Below, one piece after another: positions 17,811-29,700 of a stretch of 64,000 bases of DNA. How positions within the stretch are numbered: the first letter of the stretch is position 1; each line of letters starts with the position of its first letter. The stretch is from contig NZ_PHNC01000009.1 in NCBI RefSeq assembly GCF_003121295.1, positions 167,451 through 231,450 of the forward strand. The letters are read 5' to 3'. The stretch is from Streptomyces orinoci. GTDB taxonomy: Bacteria > Actinomycetota > Actinomycetes > Streptomycetales > Streptomycetaceae. Position numbers and translations under genes: made by a program. Below the pieces are notes generated by a model. That model was given only the letters and a program-made list of their open reading frames with translations, was not told the origin of the DNA and did no database searches.

Positions 17811-19469
17811 TCAGCCCTCGGGCAGCTCCACCGGGGCGAGCGAGGCGAACAGGTCACCGGGGCCCGGATTGTCGGGCGGGCACGCCCCGCCCAGGTGGCG
17901 CAGCACACCCCACACCGCGTTGAGCGCGGTGGTCACGGCGCCCTCGGCGAACCCGGCCGTCCAGGACACATCGTCACCGCACAGAAAGAGACCGCGGTGG
18001 CGCGGATCCATGCCCGACTGCATGAAATGGGTGAACAGCCGCCGCTGGTAACGGTAGTGGCCGGGCAGGTTCGCCTTGAAGGCGCCCATGAAATGCGGCT
18101 CGTTCTCCCAGGTGACCGTCACCGGGGCGCCCACGATATGCGAGGCGATGTCCACCCCCGGATAGATCCCGTCCAGGGTGCGCAGCAGCACCCGCAGCCG
18201 TTCGTCGGGGGTGAGCGTGGAGAACTTCGCCGAGTCGTCGTTCCAGGTGTAGGACAGGCACATCACCCCTGGCCGGCCGGGCCCGTCGTCGAAGAGATAC
18301 ACCCCACGCGCCAGCCGGTCGGTCAGGGTCATCCCCATCCGCTCCCGCCCGGTCACCGGGTCCGCATCCCGCCAGAACGGGCGGTCGGTCAGCACGAACA
18401 GCTTGGAGGAGCCCATGTAATGGGTGCGTTCCACCGCTATCCAGTGCTCGGTGGGCAACAGATCCGGATCGCACTCGATGTGATTCAGCAGCGCCCACAC
18501 ATGCGGGGTGAACACCACCGCCGGGTACTCGGCCCGCCGCCCCGCGGCGTCCACCACCGTGAACCTCTCACCCGACCGTCGCAGGGCCGTCACCCCGGGC
18601 CGCGGCCGGCCGCCGTGCAGCGAGGACAGCGAGGTGCCACGCGGCCAGTGCGCCAGGCGCTCCGGACGGTGCTCCCACAGCCCCTCCGGCACCTGCTGCG
18701 CCCCGCCCCTGATCAGCATCTGGTTGTCGTCCGCGTCGGTGGCCACCACCCGCAGGATCTCCAGCACCGAGTTGGGGAAGTCGGTGTCCCAGCCGCCGGT
18801 ACCAAAGCCGACCTGCCCGAACAGCTCCCGGTGCCGGAACGAGGCGAACGCCGGGGAATCGGCGAGGAATCCATAGAAGGACTCATCGTCGAAGGCCGCC
18901 ACCAGCCGGTTCCATACCGCCTTGAGCGTCTCCAGGTCCCGGTCCCGGATGGCGCTGCGCAGCGTGGACAGTCCGGCCCGCTCCTGGAGTGTCTTCTCCC
19001 AGGCCTCGGCCACCTGCTGATAGGGCTCCGGAAGATCCTCGGTACAACGCGCCCATTCTCTGCGGCCGTTGAGGTCGATCAGGGTGGCAGGGGTCGCCCG
19101 GGCCAGCGGGTTGGGGAACGGACGGGTGGTCAGCCCCAGCAGATCGATGTAGTGGAACAGTGCCCGCGCCGATATCGGAAAGCGCATCGCCCCCAGGTCC
19201 GCGACATAGGCCGGATCGGCGTCGAAGGGCACCGACCGCATACGGCCGCCGAGCCGCCCCGCCTCGTACACCACCGGCCGAAGGCCCAGCCGCATCAGCT
19301 CATAGGCCGCCGTCAGCCCGGCCATGCCCCCGCCGACCACGGCCACCTCGGTACCCGCATGCCGGGCGGGCAATGCCCCCAGACCGGATGGATGAGAGAG
19401 CCAACTGTCGTACGAGAAGGGGAAATCCGGCACGAGCATGGTTACCGGAGCCGGAATGGCTGACGTCAT
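17811..19469 (-). CDS. FAD-dependent amine oxidase, amino-acid 2-monooxygenase-like
   Basis: 552 residues. The N-terminal FAD site VAVVGGGMAGLTAAYELM is at about residues 42-59, with GGRMRS just after. The C-terminal flavin-binding block is LCGDDVSWTAGFAEGAV. The opening VPDFPFSYDSWLSHPSGLG is characteristic of the tryptophan/lysine/arginine 2-monooxygenase branch, which oxidatively decarboxylates an L-amino acid to an amide. In linear polyene clusters such as ECO-02301 a related enzyme starts a guanidino- or aminobutyrate starter. Here the amino acid cannot be read from sequence. ATG 19469 has GAGGGG 8 nt upstream. It is the first gene of the carboxylase operon, driven by copy E of the shared promoter. 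No amidase or agmatinase for the next step lies in the window. Confidence 0.85.
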   Translation of the reverse strand: MTSAIPAPVTMLVPDFPFSYDSWLSHPSGLGALPARHAGTEVAVVGGGMAGLTAAYELMRLGLRPVVYEAGRLGGRMRSVPFDADPAYVADLGAMRFPISARALFHYIDLLGLTTRPFPNPLARATPATLIDLNGRREWARCTEDLPEPYQQVAEAWEKTLQERAGLSTLRSAIRDRDLETLKAVWNRLVAAFDDESFYGFLADSPAFASFRHRELFGQVGFGTGGWDTDFPNSVLEILRVVATDADDNQMLIRGGAQQVPEGLWEHRPERLAHWPRGTSLSSLHGGRPRPGVTALRRSGERFTVVDAAGRRAEYPAVVFTPHVWALLNHIECDPDLLPTEHWIAVERTHYMGSSKLFVLTDRPFWRDADPVTGRERMGMTLTDRLARGVYLFDDGPGRPGVMCLSYTWNDDSAKFSTLTPDERLRVLLRTLDGIYPGVDIASHIVGAPVTVTWENEPHFMGAFKANLPGHYRYQRRLFTHFMQSGMDPRHRGLFLCGDDVSWTAGFAEGAVTTALNAVWGVLRHLGGACPPDNPGPGDLFASLAPVELPEG

Positions 19470-19506
19470 TTGGAAAACCCCTCGAACCCGTCGCGATGCT
19501 GCCGCG

Positions 19507-19551
19507 AAGGTATTTTTGGCCCACCACGGGCCGCAACCCCTACCCACCCTG
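19507..19551 (-). promoter_or_regulatory. Shared cluster operator/promoter, copy E (amine oxidase operon)
   Basis: Read on the minus strand: CAGGGT (19551) and TAGGGG (19542) are 9 bp apart. A -10-like TACCTT (19512-19507), preceded by an AAAAA run, starts 30 bp after the TAGGGG. It lies back to back with copy C, which faces the discrete acyltransferase gene. The transcript start is expected about 30 bp before ATG 19469. Confidence 0.6.
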
Positions 19552-19609
19552 TTACCGGTGGATACGGGTTCCCGGCGGCCGCGGCCGCACCAGGGATGCG
19601 GGGTCCCGG

Positions 19610-19655
19610 TAGGGGGCCTATGGGGTGGCCCGGCCGTGCCCGCCTGACCTAGCGT
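19610..19655 (+). promoter_or_regulatory. Shared cluster operator/promoter, copy C (discrete acyltransferase)
   Basis: TAGGGGG (19610) and TATGGGG (19619) are followed by the -10-like TAGCGT (19650-19655), 31 bp after the second repeat. The same hexamer is used in copies A and B. It overlaps a GTG at 19654 that could otherwise be taken as the gene start, which argues for ATG 19702. Confidence 0.6.
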
Positions 19656-19701
19656 GAGGGCTTGTTCTGTCGTCCGCCGACCGGTTGTGGTGAAGCTCAA
19701 T

Positions 19702-20661
19702 ATGGAAGAGAAGGCAGCTGTCGTATTCCCGGGGATGGCGCCGTCAGACTTTTCCGCGGCGGGCAAGTTCATGGTGCTCGACGAGTATGTGCGAAGGCGC
19801 CTGCCCATTGCCGACAAGGTCCTCGGCTACTCGCTCCTCGACCGCTTCTACGAGTCCGGCGACGAGTACTCCGAGGCCGCCCAGGCCGCGTTCCTGGTCA
19901 ACTCCCTTGCCCTGGCCGACCGGGCCGTTCAGCGGCTGGGTATGCGCGCCGACTATTGCACCGGCCCCAGCTTCGGACAGAAGGCCGCCGCGGTCTTCAC
20001 CGGCGCCATGGACTTCGCCGACGCCCTGCGCATGACCGTCGAACACGCCCGCTGCGAAGAGGAGTTCTTCGCCACCGAATACTCCGACGTGGTCACCCAC
20101 ACCGCGGTCCGGGTGCCCGAGGACGCCCTGCGCGAATACCTGGACTCCCTCACCGCCCAGGGCCACTGGTACGACATCTCCGGCCGTCTGGACGACGGCT
20201 TCCTGATGGTGTCACTGCGCGAACCCCTGCTCGACGGCCTCAAAAAGGCCATCAGCGCCATGGGCGGCTACTCCATGTCCACCATGCGCCCGCCGGTGCA
20301 CGCCAGGGCCTTCGCCGGCCTGCGGGCCAAGGCCGAGGCGGAGTTCATGTCCGGCCACACCATCGGCGCGCCCGGCCTGCCGGTCATCGCCGACCAGGAC
20401 GGGCGGATCGTGGAGACCGCCGACGACCTGCGCGCCATGATGATGGACACCTTCGACCGGCCCCTCGACTGGCCCGCAGTGGTACGGACCCTCAAGGACC
20501 TGGGCGTTGCCAAGGTCTACATCCCCGGACCGGAGAATCTCTTCCGCCGGGTGCGGTGCACCGTACGCAACTTCGAGGTCGTCTCCGTGGACCCCAAGAG
20601 CACCCTGCGAGAGATCCTCCGCCCGGTGCGCACCGCCCGGGAAACCGCCGGCACCCGCTGA
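19702..20661 (+). CDS. Discrete acyltransferase (FabD/malonyltransferase fold), probable starter loader
   Basis: 319 residues with a FabD-like layout: VVFPGMA at the N-terminus in place of FPGQG, the helical flap, then the nucleophile elbow GPSFGQKAA with Ser90 where FabD has GHSLGE. A histidine in [10 protein letters not shown] is the best candidate for the second catalytic residue. The altered elbow argues against malonyl-CoA and for an unusual acyl donor, as in trans-acting starter transferases of other macrolide and polyene clusters (inference). It sits directly upstream of PKS1, whose first domain is an unaccompanied ACP. ATG 19702 is preferred, because GTG 19654 overlaps the predicted -10 box and has no ribosome-binding site. 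Confidence 0.82.
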   Translation: MEEKAAVVFPGMAPSDFSAAGKFMVLDEYVRRRLPIADKVLGYSLLDRFYESGDEYSEAAQAAFLVNSLALADRAVQRLGMRADYCTGPSFGQKAAAVFTGAMDFADALRMTVEHARCEEEFFATEYSDVVTHTAVRVPEDALREYLDSLTAQGHWYDISGRLDDGFLMVSLREPLLDGLKKAISAMGGYSMSTMRPPVHARAFAGLRAKAEAEFMSGHTIGAPGLPVIADQDGRIVETADDLRAMMMDTFDRPLDWPAVVRTLKDLGVAKVYIPGPENLFRRVRCTVRNFEVVSVDPKSTLREILRPVRTARETAGTR

Positions 20662-20684
20662 ACCCCCGATGCCCGGCGCGCGAT

Positions 20685-20731
20685 TCGGGGGCGAATAGGG
20701 GTGTAGCCGGGCCCAGGGCTCCCCGTAGCGT
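20685..20731 (+). promoter_or_regulatory. Shared cluster operator/promoter, copy A (PKS1-3 operon)
   Basis: TCGGGGG (20685) and TAGGGG (20696) are 11 bp apart. A -10-like TAGCGT (20726-20731) starts 30 bp after the second repeat. The stretch CGTAGCGTCGC is nearly the same as in copy B. It leaves a leader of about 60 nt before PKS1 ATG 20799. Confidence 0.62.
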
Positions 20732-20798
20732 CGCATGGCATCCGCCATTCCTCTCTCTCGTCAGCAATAGCCCTGCCAGTAAAGTTGTGGAGCAAGCG

Positions 20799-23700
20799 AT
20801 GGTTAGCCAGGCCGGGGAATTCCGTTCGCCGAACGAAAAGCCTTCCCAGACTTCACTGCTCGACCTGATCTCCCGGCTGGCCGCGGATGTGCTGCACGAC
20901 GCCGAACGCGGCACCTCCGGGCCCATCGCACCCGACAACTCCTTTGTGGAGCTGGGCTTCCACTCGCTGGCCGTGGTGGAATTCCACCGCCGCCTGACCG
21001 AGGCGCTCGGCCACGACCTCCCGGTCACGCTGGCCTATGACCACCCCACCCCCCGCGCGCTCGCCGGCCATCTGCACCGGCTGCTCAACGGCACCCCCGA
21101 TCCGGACCCCGAGACCCCGCCCGCCACCACCGGCGAGGCCGCGCTCCATGAGCCGGTCGCCATCGTCGGCATGGCCTGCCGGCTGCCCGGCGGCATCACC
21201 ACCCCCGAGCAGCTGTGGGACCTGCTCACCGAGGGACGGGACGCCATCACCGACTTCCCCGCCAACCGCGGCTGGGACCTGGACCGCATCTACTCAGCCG
21301 ACCCCGAGCAGCCCGGCACCAGCTACACCCGCAAGGGCGGATTCCTGCACGACGCCGACGAATTCGACCCCGCGTTCTTCGGGATCTCCCCGCGCGAGGC
21401 GCTGGCGATGGACCCCCAGCAGCGGCTGCTGCTGGAGACCTCCTGGGAGGCCCTGGAGTCGGCCGGCCTCGACCCCACCACCCTGCGCGGCAGCCGCACC
21501 GGCGTCTTCGCCGGCGTGGAGAACCATGAGTACGGGCCGCACCTGCACCACGCCGCCGACGGTCTGGAGGGCTATCTGCTGACCGGCACCGCCGCCAGCG
21601 TGGCCTCCGGCCGCATCTCCTACACCCTCGCCTTCGAGGGCCCCACCATCACCGTGGACACCGCCTGCTCCGGCTCCCTGGTCGCCCTCCACCTGGCCGT
21701 CCAGGCGCTGCGCCGCGGTGACTGCCCGCTGGCCCTGGCCGGCGGCGCCGCCGTGATGGCCGCCCCCGGCGGCTTCCTCGCTTTCAGCCGGCAACGCGGC
21801 CTGTCCGAGGACGGCCGCTGCAAGGCGTTCTCCGCCGACGCGGACGGCACCGGCTGGGCCGAGGGCGCCGGAATGCTGCTGCTGGAACGGCTCTCCGACG
21901 CCCAGCGCAACGGCCACCGCATCCTCGGCGTCATACGCGGCACCGCCATCAACTCCGACGGCGCCAGCAACGGCCTCACCGCCCCCAACGGCCCCGCCCA
22001 GCAAAGGGTCATCCGCCAGGCCCTGGCCGATGCCGGCCTGTCCACCACGGACGTGGACGCGGTCGAGGCGCATGGCACCGGTACCCGCCTGGGCGACCCC
22101 ATCGAAGCCCAGGCACTGATCGACACCTATGGACAGGGCCGGGACGGCGGGCAGCCGCTCTGGCTCGGCTCGGTCAAGTCCAACATCGGGCACGCCCAGG
22201 CCGCCGCCGGCATCGCCGGTGTGATCAAGATGGTGCTCGCCCTGCACCACGCCACCCTGCCCCGCACCCTGCACATCGACCAGCCCACCCCGCATGTCGA
22301 CTGGAGCGCCGGTACCGTCCGCCTGCTCGACGAGGCCCGCGACTGGCCGGACACCGAACGCCCCCGCCGGGCCGCCGTCTCCTCCTTCGGCATGAGCGGC
22401 ACCAACGCCCATGTCGTCCTGGAACAGGCCCCCGCCACCGAGCCGGCCCCCGCTGCCCAGCCCACCGTCACCGCCCCCCTGCCGTGGGTGCTGTCCGCCA
22501 ACTCCGAGGCCGCACTGCGCGCCCAGGCCCAACGGCTCGCCACCCACCTCGACGCCCACCCCGAGCCGTCCCCCGCCGACATCGGCTACTCCCTCGCCGT
22601 CACCCGCGCCCGCTTCGAACACCGCGCGGTCATCACCGGCACCGACCGCCCCGGACTCCGTGCCGCCCTTCAGGCCCTGGCCGACGGCACCACAACCCCC
22701 GCCGTCACCACGGCAACCGCCCAACCGGCCGCACTGGCCGTGCTGTTCACCGGGCAGGGCAGCCAGCGCGCCGGCATGGGACGCGAACTCCACGCCACCC
22801 ACCCGGTCTTCGCCGAAGCCTTCGACGAGGCCTGCGCCCACCTCGACATCCACCTCGAACGGCCCCTGAAGGACATCGTCTTCGGCACCGACCAGGCACT
22901 GCTGGACGAAACCGTCCACACCCAGGCCGCGCTCTTCGCCACCGAGGTCGCCCTCTACCGGCTGGTGGAATCCTGGGGCATCACCCCCGACTATCTCGCC
23001 GGACACTCGGTCGGCGAGATCGCCGCCGCCCATGTCGCCGGAGTCCTCTCCCTCTCCGACGCCGCCATCCTGGTCACCGCCCGCGGCCGCCTGATGCAGG
23101 CCCTGCCGGCCGGCGGTGCCATGGCGGCCCTGGAAGCCACCGAAGCCGAGGCCACCGCCTGGCTCGACGGCAAGGACACCAGGGCCTCCATCGCCGCCGT
23201 CAACGGCCCCCGCTCCGTGGTCGTCTCCGGCGACGAGGACACCGTCCGGCAGGTCATGGAACAGGCCCGCACGGCCGGCCGCCGGGTACACCGGCTGCGC
23301 GTCAGCCACGCCTTCCACTCGCCCCGCATGGACGCCATGCTGGACGAATTCCGGCGGTACGCCCGGGTACTGGACTACTCGCCGCCCGCCATCCCCATCG
23401 TCTCCAATGTCACCGGCGCCATCGCCACCACCGAGGAACTGTGCTCGCCCGACTACTGGGTGCGCCATGTCCGCCAGGCCGTCCGCTTCGCCGACGGCAT
23501 GGCCACCCTGGAACGCCAGGGCGCCCGCCACTACCTGGAGCTCGGCCCGGACGGCGTGCTGTCCGGCATGGGGCAGCAGTGTGTCGGCGACGGCGCGGTC
23601 TTCGCCTCCGCCCTCCGCAAGGACCGCCCCGAACCCCACACCCTCACCACTGCCGTCGGCACCCTCCACGTCCATGGCGTGGACCTCGACTGGGAAGGCG

Positions 23701-26700
23701 TCTTCGCCGGCCGCGCCGCCCGGCGCGTCGAACTGCCCCACTACGCCTTCCAGCGGCAGCGCTACTGGCTGGAACCCGCCACCACCGGGGACGCCACCGG
23801 ACTCGGCCAGGACGTCAGCGGCCACCCACTGCTGGGCGCCGTGGTCACCGTCCCCCAGCCGGACACCGTGGTGCTCACCGGCAGGCTCACCGTCCAGTCC
23901 CACCCCTGGCTCGCAGGCCACACGGTGCACGGCACCCCCGTGATCCCCGGCGCCGCGCTGGCCGAACTGGCGGTCCACGCCGCCGACCAGGTGGGCCTGA
24001 GCACCGTCGAAAACCTCACCCTGCACAGCCCGTTGACCACCGGCACCACCGGTGCCACGGCCCTGCGGGTCACCGCAGGAGCCGCCGAGAACGACGGCCG
24101 GCGCCACCTGTGGATCCACTCCCGCCCGCAGGACGCCCCCGACGCCCCCTGGACCCTGCACGCCACCGGCGTGCTCACCGCCACTGCGGCCGTCCCCGGG
24201 CCCGCCCCCGAACCCTCGCCCTGGCCGCCTCGTGGTGCCCGGCCGGTGGACCTCGACTCCCTCTACACCCAACTCGCCGACGCCGGCTGGGAGTACGGCC
24301 CAACCGCCCGCGCCCTCACCGCCGCCTGGCGCCTGAAGGACGAGGTGTTCGCCGAGACCACCCTCCCCGAGGGCACCACCGCCGACGACTTCGCTCTGCA
24401 CCCGGTCCTCGCCGACGCCGCCCTGCACGCCGTCGCCCTCCAGGACGGCACCGCCCGGGCCCCCTTCACCTGGGACCGGCTCAACCTGCACGCCACCGGC
24501 GCCACCACTTTGCGCATCCGGCTGACACCCAACGCCGGATCGGTCGAGATCAACGCCACCGACACCACCGGCGAACCGGTCCTCACCGCCCACACCGGCG
24601 ACTGGCGCCCCATAACCGCCGAGGAACTCGCCCAGGGGCACAACGGGCTCCAGCGCGCTCTCTTCCAGGTCCAGTGGACCCAGCAGACCGTCGCCGCCCC
24701 CGCCGCCGCCCCCGGCACCCACGCCACCATCACCGACCCGGCCGGCCTCGCCGGTGCCGCAGGTGCCCGGCTCCTCCTCGCCCCGCTCACCACCAGCGGC
24801 AACAACGGCGAGAACGCTGACGGGAACACCGGCCTGCCCGGCGCCGTACACACCGCCACCGAGCGCGCCCTCGCCCTCATCCAGGCATTCCTGGCCGACG
24901 ACCGATTCGCCGACTCCCGGCTGGTCTTCCTCAGCCACGGCGCGGTCGCCGTATCGGACCAGGACGACACCACCGACCTGGTGCACGCCCCGGTATGGGG
25001 CCTGGTACGCGCCGCCCAGTCGGAGAACCCCGACCGTTTCGTCCTGATCGACACCGACGCCGACCTCGACGCCGACCAGCTCTGGCCGCTGGCCATGGGC
25101 GAGGAACCCCAACTCGCCGTACGCGGCGGCATGGTGTACACACCGCGCTTGGCCCGGGTCACAACCGCTGCCACCGACGGCTTCACCCCCGGCGACGGCA
25201 CGGTCCTGATCACCGGCGGCACCGGCGGCCTGGGCTCCCTCTTCGCCCGCCACCTGGTGACCGAACACGGGGTTCGAAGCCTGCTGTTGACCAGCCGACG
25301 CGGCCTTGAGGCCGAGGGTGCCGCCGAGTTGGTGGCCGAGCTGGCCGAGCAGGGCGCCGAGGTGGAGGTCGCGGCCTGTGACGTCTCCGACCGGGACGCG
25401 GTGGCAAACCTGCTCCAGGGGCGCCGGCTGACGGCCGTCATCCACACCGCCGGGGTACTCGACGACGGCACCGTGGGCTCCCTCACCCCCGAGCGCCTGG
25501 CGACCGTACTGCGCCCCAAGGCCGACGCCGCCTGGCACCTCCATGAACTCACCCGCGACCAGCAGCTGTCCGCCTTCGTCCTGTTCTCCTCCTCGGCCGG
25601 CCTCTTCGGCGACGCCGGGCAGGGCAACTACGCCGCGGCCAATACCTTCCTGGACGCCCTCGCCACCCACCGCAGGGCACACGGCCTGCCCGGCCTCTCC
25701 CTCCAGTGGGGACTGTGGGAGCCCTCCGCGGGCATGGGCAGCCGCCTGACCGACGCCGACATCGAGCGCATCCGGCGCAACGGCATGGCCCCGCTCACCG
25801 CCGAACTGGGCCTCGCCCTGCTCTCCGCCGCGGCCACGGCCGGCGGCACCCCGGTGCTCGCACCGATGAACCTCGACCTGCCCGCACTGCGCAGCGCCAA
25901 CGCCCCTGTGCCCGCCCTGCTGCGCGGCCTCCTCGGCGCACCGGCACGCCGCACCGCCGCCGCCAAGACAGGCACCCACGCCTCGTCCCTCGCCCGCGGC
26001 CTCGCCGGACTCCCGCCCGAGCAGCGTGAGAACACCCTGCTCGACCTGGTGCGCGGCCATGTCGCGGCCGTACTGGGCCACCAGGACGGCAACGCCATCG
26101 AGCCCGGACGCGCCTTCGCGGAACTCGGCTTCGACTCCCTGACCGCCGTTGAACTGCGCAACCGCATCAACGCCGCGACCGGCCTGCGCCTGCCCACCAC
26201 CCTGGTCTTCGACTACCCCAACTCCGCGGCCCTGGTGCGCCATCTGCTCACCGAACTGTCCGGAGAACCGCTTGGGGAACTGCCCGGAGGACTGCCCGCG
26301 GACACGGAGCGCTCAGCCCGCTCCGACGAGGAGCCGATCGCCATCGTGGGCATGGCCTGCCGCTACCCCGGCGATATCAACTCGCCGGACGACCTGTGGC
26401 GCCTGGTCCTGAACGGCGCCGAGGGGAACTCCCCCTTCCCGGCCGACCGCGGCTGGGATGTGGAGCGCCTGTACGACCCCAACCCCGAGCGGACCGGCAC
26501 CACTTATGTCCGCGAGGGCGGGTTCGTACCGGCGGCGGAGTTCGACGCCGACTTCTTCGGGATCTCGCCGCGTGAGGCGCTGGCGATGGACCCGCAGCAG
26601 CGGCTGCTGCTGGAAGCGTCCTGGGAGGCGCTGGAATCCGCGGGTATCGACCCCGCCGTCCTGCGCGGCAGCCGGACCGGTGTCTTCGCCGGCATCATGA

Positions 26701-29700
26701 ACACCGACTACTTCCCCGGACTGGCCTCCGTCCCCCAGGACTTGGAGGGCTACCTCAGCACCGGCACCTCAGGAAGCGTGGCTTCCGGGCGGATTTCCTA
26801 CACCCTGGGCCTTGAAGGCCCGGCTGTCAGCGTGGACACCGCCTGCTCCTCCTCACTGGTCGCCCTGCACCTGGCCGTGCAGTCACTGCGCCGCGGCGAG
26901 TGCGAACTGGCCCTGGCCGGCGGTGTGACCGTGATGGCGACCCCGGACACCTTCGTCGACTTCTCGCGCCAGCGGGGCCTGGCCGCCGATGGCCGCTGCA
27001 AGGCCTTCGCGGCCGCGGCGGACGGCACCATCTGGGGCGAGGGCGTCGGCATGCTGCTGGTGGAGCGGCTGTCGGACGCGGTGCGCAAGGGGCACCGGGT
27101 GCTGGGCGTGGTGCGGGGTACGGCCGTCAACCAGGACGGTGCCAGCAATGGCCTGACGGCGCCCAATGGCCCGTCCCAGCAGCGCGTCATCCGCCAGGCC
27201 CTGGCCGACGCCGGACTGCGGACCGACCAGATCGACGCGGTGGAAGCGCATGGCACGGGTACGCGGCTGGGTGACCCGATCGAGGCGCAGGCGCTGCTGG
27301 CGACCTATGGGCAAGGACGGTCGGAGGACCGGCCGTTGTGGCTGGGTTCGATCAAGTCCAATATCGGCCACAGTCAGGCGGCTGCGGGTGTGGCCGGTGT
27401 GATCAAGATGGTTCAGGCGATGCGGCACGGTGTGCTGCCGAAGACGTTGCATGTGGATGCGCCGACGCCTGAGGTGGACTGGTCGGCGGGTGCGGTGGAG
27501 TTGCTGACCGAGGCGCGGGAGTGGCCGGAGGTGGGTCGTCCGCGGCGGGCCGCGGTGTCCTCGTTCGGTATCAGTGGCACCAATGCGCATGTGGTGCTGG
27601 AACAGGCGCCGGAGCCGGCTGTTGCTGCTGTGGAGCCGGTGGTTGACACGGTGCTGCCATGGGTGCTGTCGGCGAAGTCGGAGGCGGCGGTTCGCTCTCA
27701 GGCTGATCGGCTGGTGGCGTTCCTGGAGGAGCGTGCCGGCCTGTCGCCGGTGGATGTGGGCTACTCGTTGGCGGTGGCGCGGTCGCGGTTCGAGCACCGG
27801 GCGGTGGTCGTTGGTGCGGATCGTGACGAACTGCTCGCAAGTGTGAGGGCGTTGGCGGCCGGTGAGGCGTCGGGGGCCGTGGTTTCCGGTAGCGCTGTTT
27901 CCGGTGCCAGGCTGGCGTTGTTGTTCACGGGGCAGGGCAGTCAGCGGGCCGGTATGGGCCGTGAGCTGTATGAGACCTTCCCGGTCTTCGCGGATGCGTT
28001 CAACGAGGTCTGCGCTCACCTGGACGAGCAGTTGGACCGTTCACTGAAGGACGTTGTCTTCGGGGATGGGTCGTCTCTGCTGGATCAGACGGTGTTTACT
28101 CAGGCGGCGTTGTTCGCTCTGGAAGTTGCTCTGTTCCGGTTGGTGGAGTCGTGGGGGGTGCGGCCGGACTTCCTGATCGGTCACTCGGTCGGGGAGATCG
28201 TCGCCGCGCATGTTGCCGGTGTGCTGTCGCTTGCCGACGCGGCAACCCTTGTCGCGGCCCGTGGGCGGTTGATGCAGGCCCTGCCGACCGGTGGTGCCAT
28301 GGCGGCCGTGGAGGCCACCGAGCTCGAGGTCGCCGGGTGGATTGCCGGCCGTGACTCCGAGATCGCGATCGCGGCGGTCAACGGCCCGTCGTCAGTCGTG
28401 GTTTCCGGTGACGAGGCAGCGGTTGAGGCGGTTGTCGTCCAGGCCCGTGCGGCGGGCCGGCGGGTGCGTCGTCTGACGGTGAGCCATGCGTTCCACTCGC
28501 CGCGTATGGAGCCGATGCTGGAGGACTTCCGCGCGGTGCTCACCGGGCTGTCCTTCAACGCGCCGCAGATCCCGGTGGTTTCGAACGTCACCGGCACCCT
28601 GGCCACGGCCGAGGAGCTGTGCTCGCCGGACTACTGGGTGCGTCATGTCCGTCAGGCGGTCCGTTTCGCCGATGGCATGGCCTACCTCTCCGGTCAGGGA
28701 GTTGACAAGTTCCTGGAGCTGGGCCCGGACGGCATCCTCTCCGGCATGGGTCAGGCGTGCGTCAGCGAGGGCGCGGTCTTCGCCTCTGTCCTGCGCAAGG
28801 ACCGCCCTGAAGCCCAGACCTTCACCACGGTCATCGGCACCATGCACGCCCATGGCACCGACCTCGACTGGGAAGGTGTGTTCGCGGGCCGCGCCGCCAA
28901 GCGCGTGGACCTGCCCACCTACGCCTTCCAGCACCAGCGTTACTGGCTCGAACTCTCGGTCTCCACCGGCGATCTCACGCCCGTGGGCCAGACTCCCTTG
29001 GACCACCCGCTCCTTGGCGCCGTGGTGGCGCTGCCCGAAGCCAACGCCCTGGTCCTGACCGGCAGTCTGTCGCTGCGCTCGCATCCATGGCTGGCCGACA
29101 GCATGCTGATGGGCTCGGTCGTGGTGCCCGCCACCGCACTGGTCGAGCTGGCCTTCAAGGCCGGTGACCGGGTGGCATGCGGGGCCATTGAGCGGCTGAC
29201 GCTCCAGGAACCGCTGGTGCTGGCCGAGGACGATGGCGTTGATCTGCGGGTTTCTGTAAGTGCCTTGGACGAGTCCGGCCGCCGGACAGTGGCCGTTCAC
29301 TCCCGCCCGCGGGGCGCGATGGACGTGGCCCCATGGACCCTCCACGCCACCGGGACCCTGGTCGAAACGCCACCGCATTCGTCCTTCGACCTGTCCGACT
29401 GGCCGCCGCGTGGCGCCAAGCGCCTGGAGCCGGCCCTGGTCCGCGACCGGCTGGCAGCAGTGGGCTGGGACCTTGGGCCGGCCCTCCGCGGTCTGCGCGC
29501 CGCGTGGCGGCACCGCGACGAGGTGTACGCGGAGGTCGCTCTTCCGGAAGGCCTGGAGAACGAGGGCTATGCCCTGCACCCCGCCCTGCTGGACGCCGCC
29601 TTGCACGCCGTCGCCGTGGACGGCGAAACCGCGCGGATTCCCTCGTGCTGGGACCAGGTCGCCCTGCACGCGACCGGGGCCTCGGTGCTGCGTATGCGCT

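Noticed and set aside
19654..19701. GTG 19654 as the start of the discrete acyltransferase
   Set aside because: It overlaps the predicted TAGCGT -10 box, lacks a ribosome-binding site and would add an atypical N-terminus.
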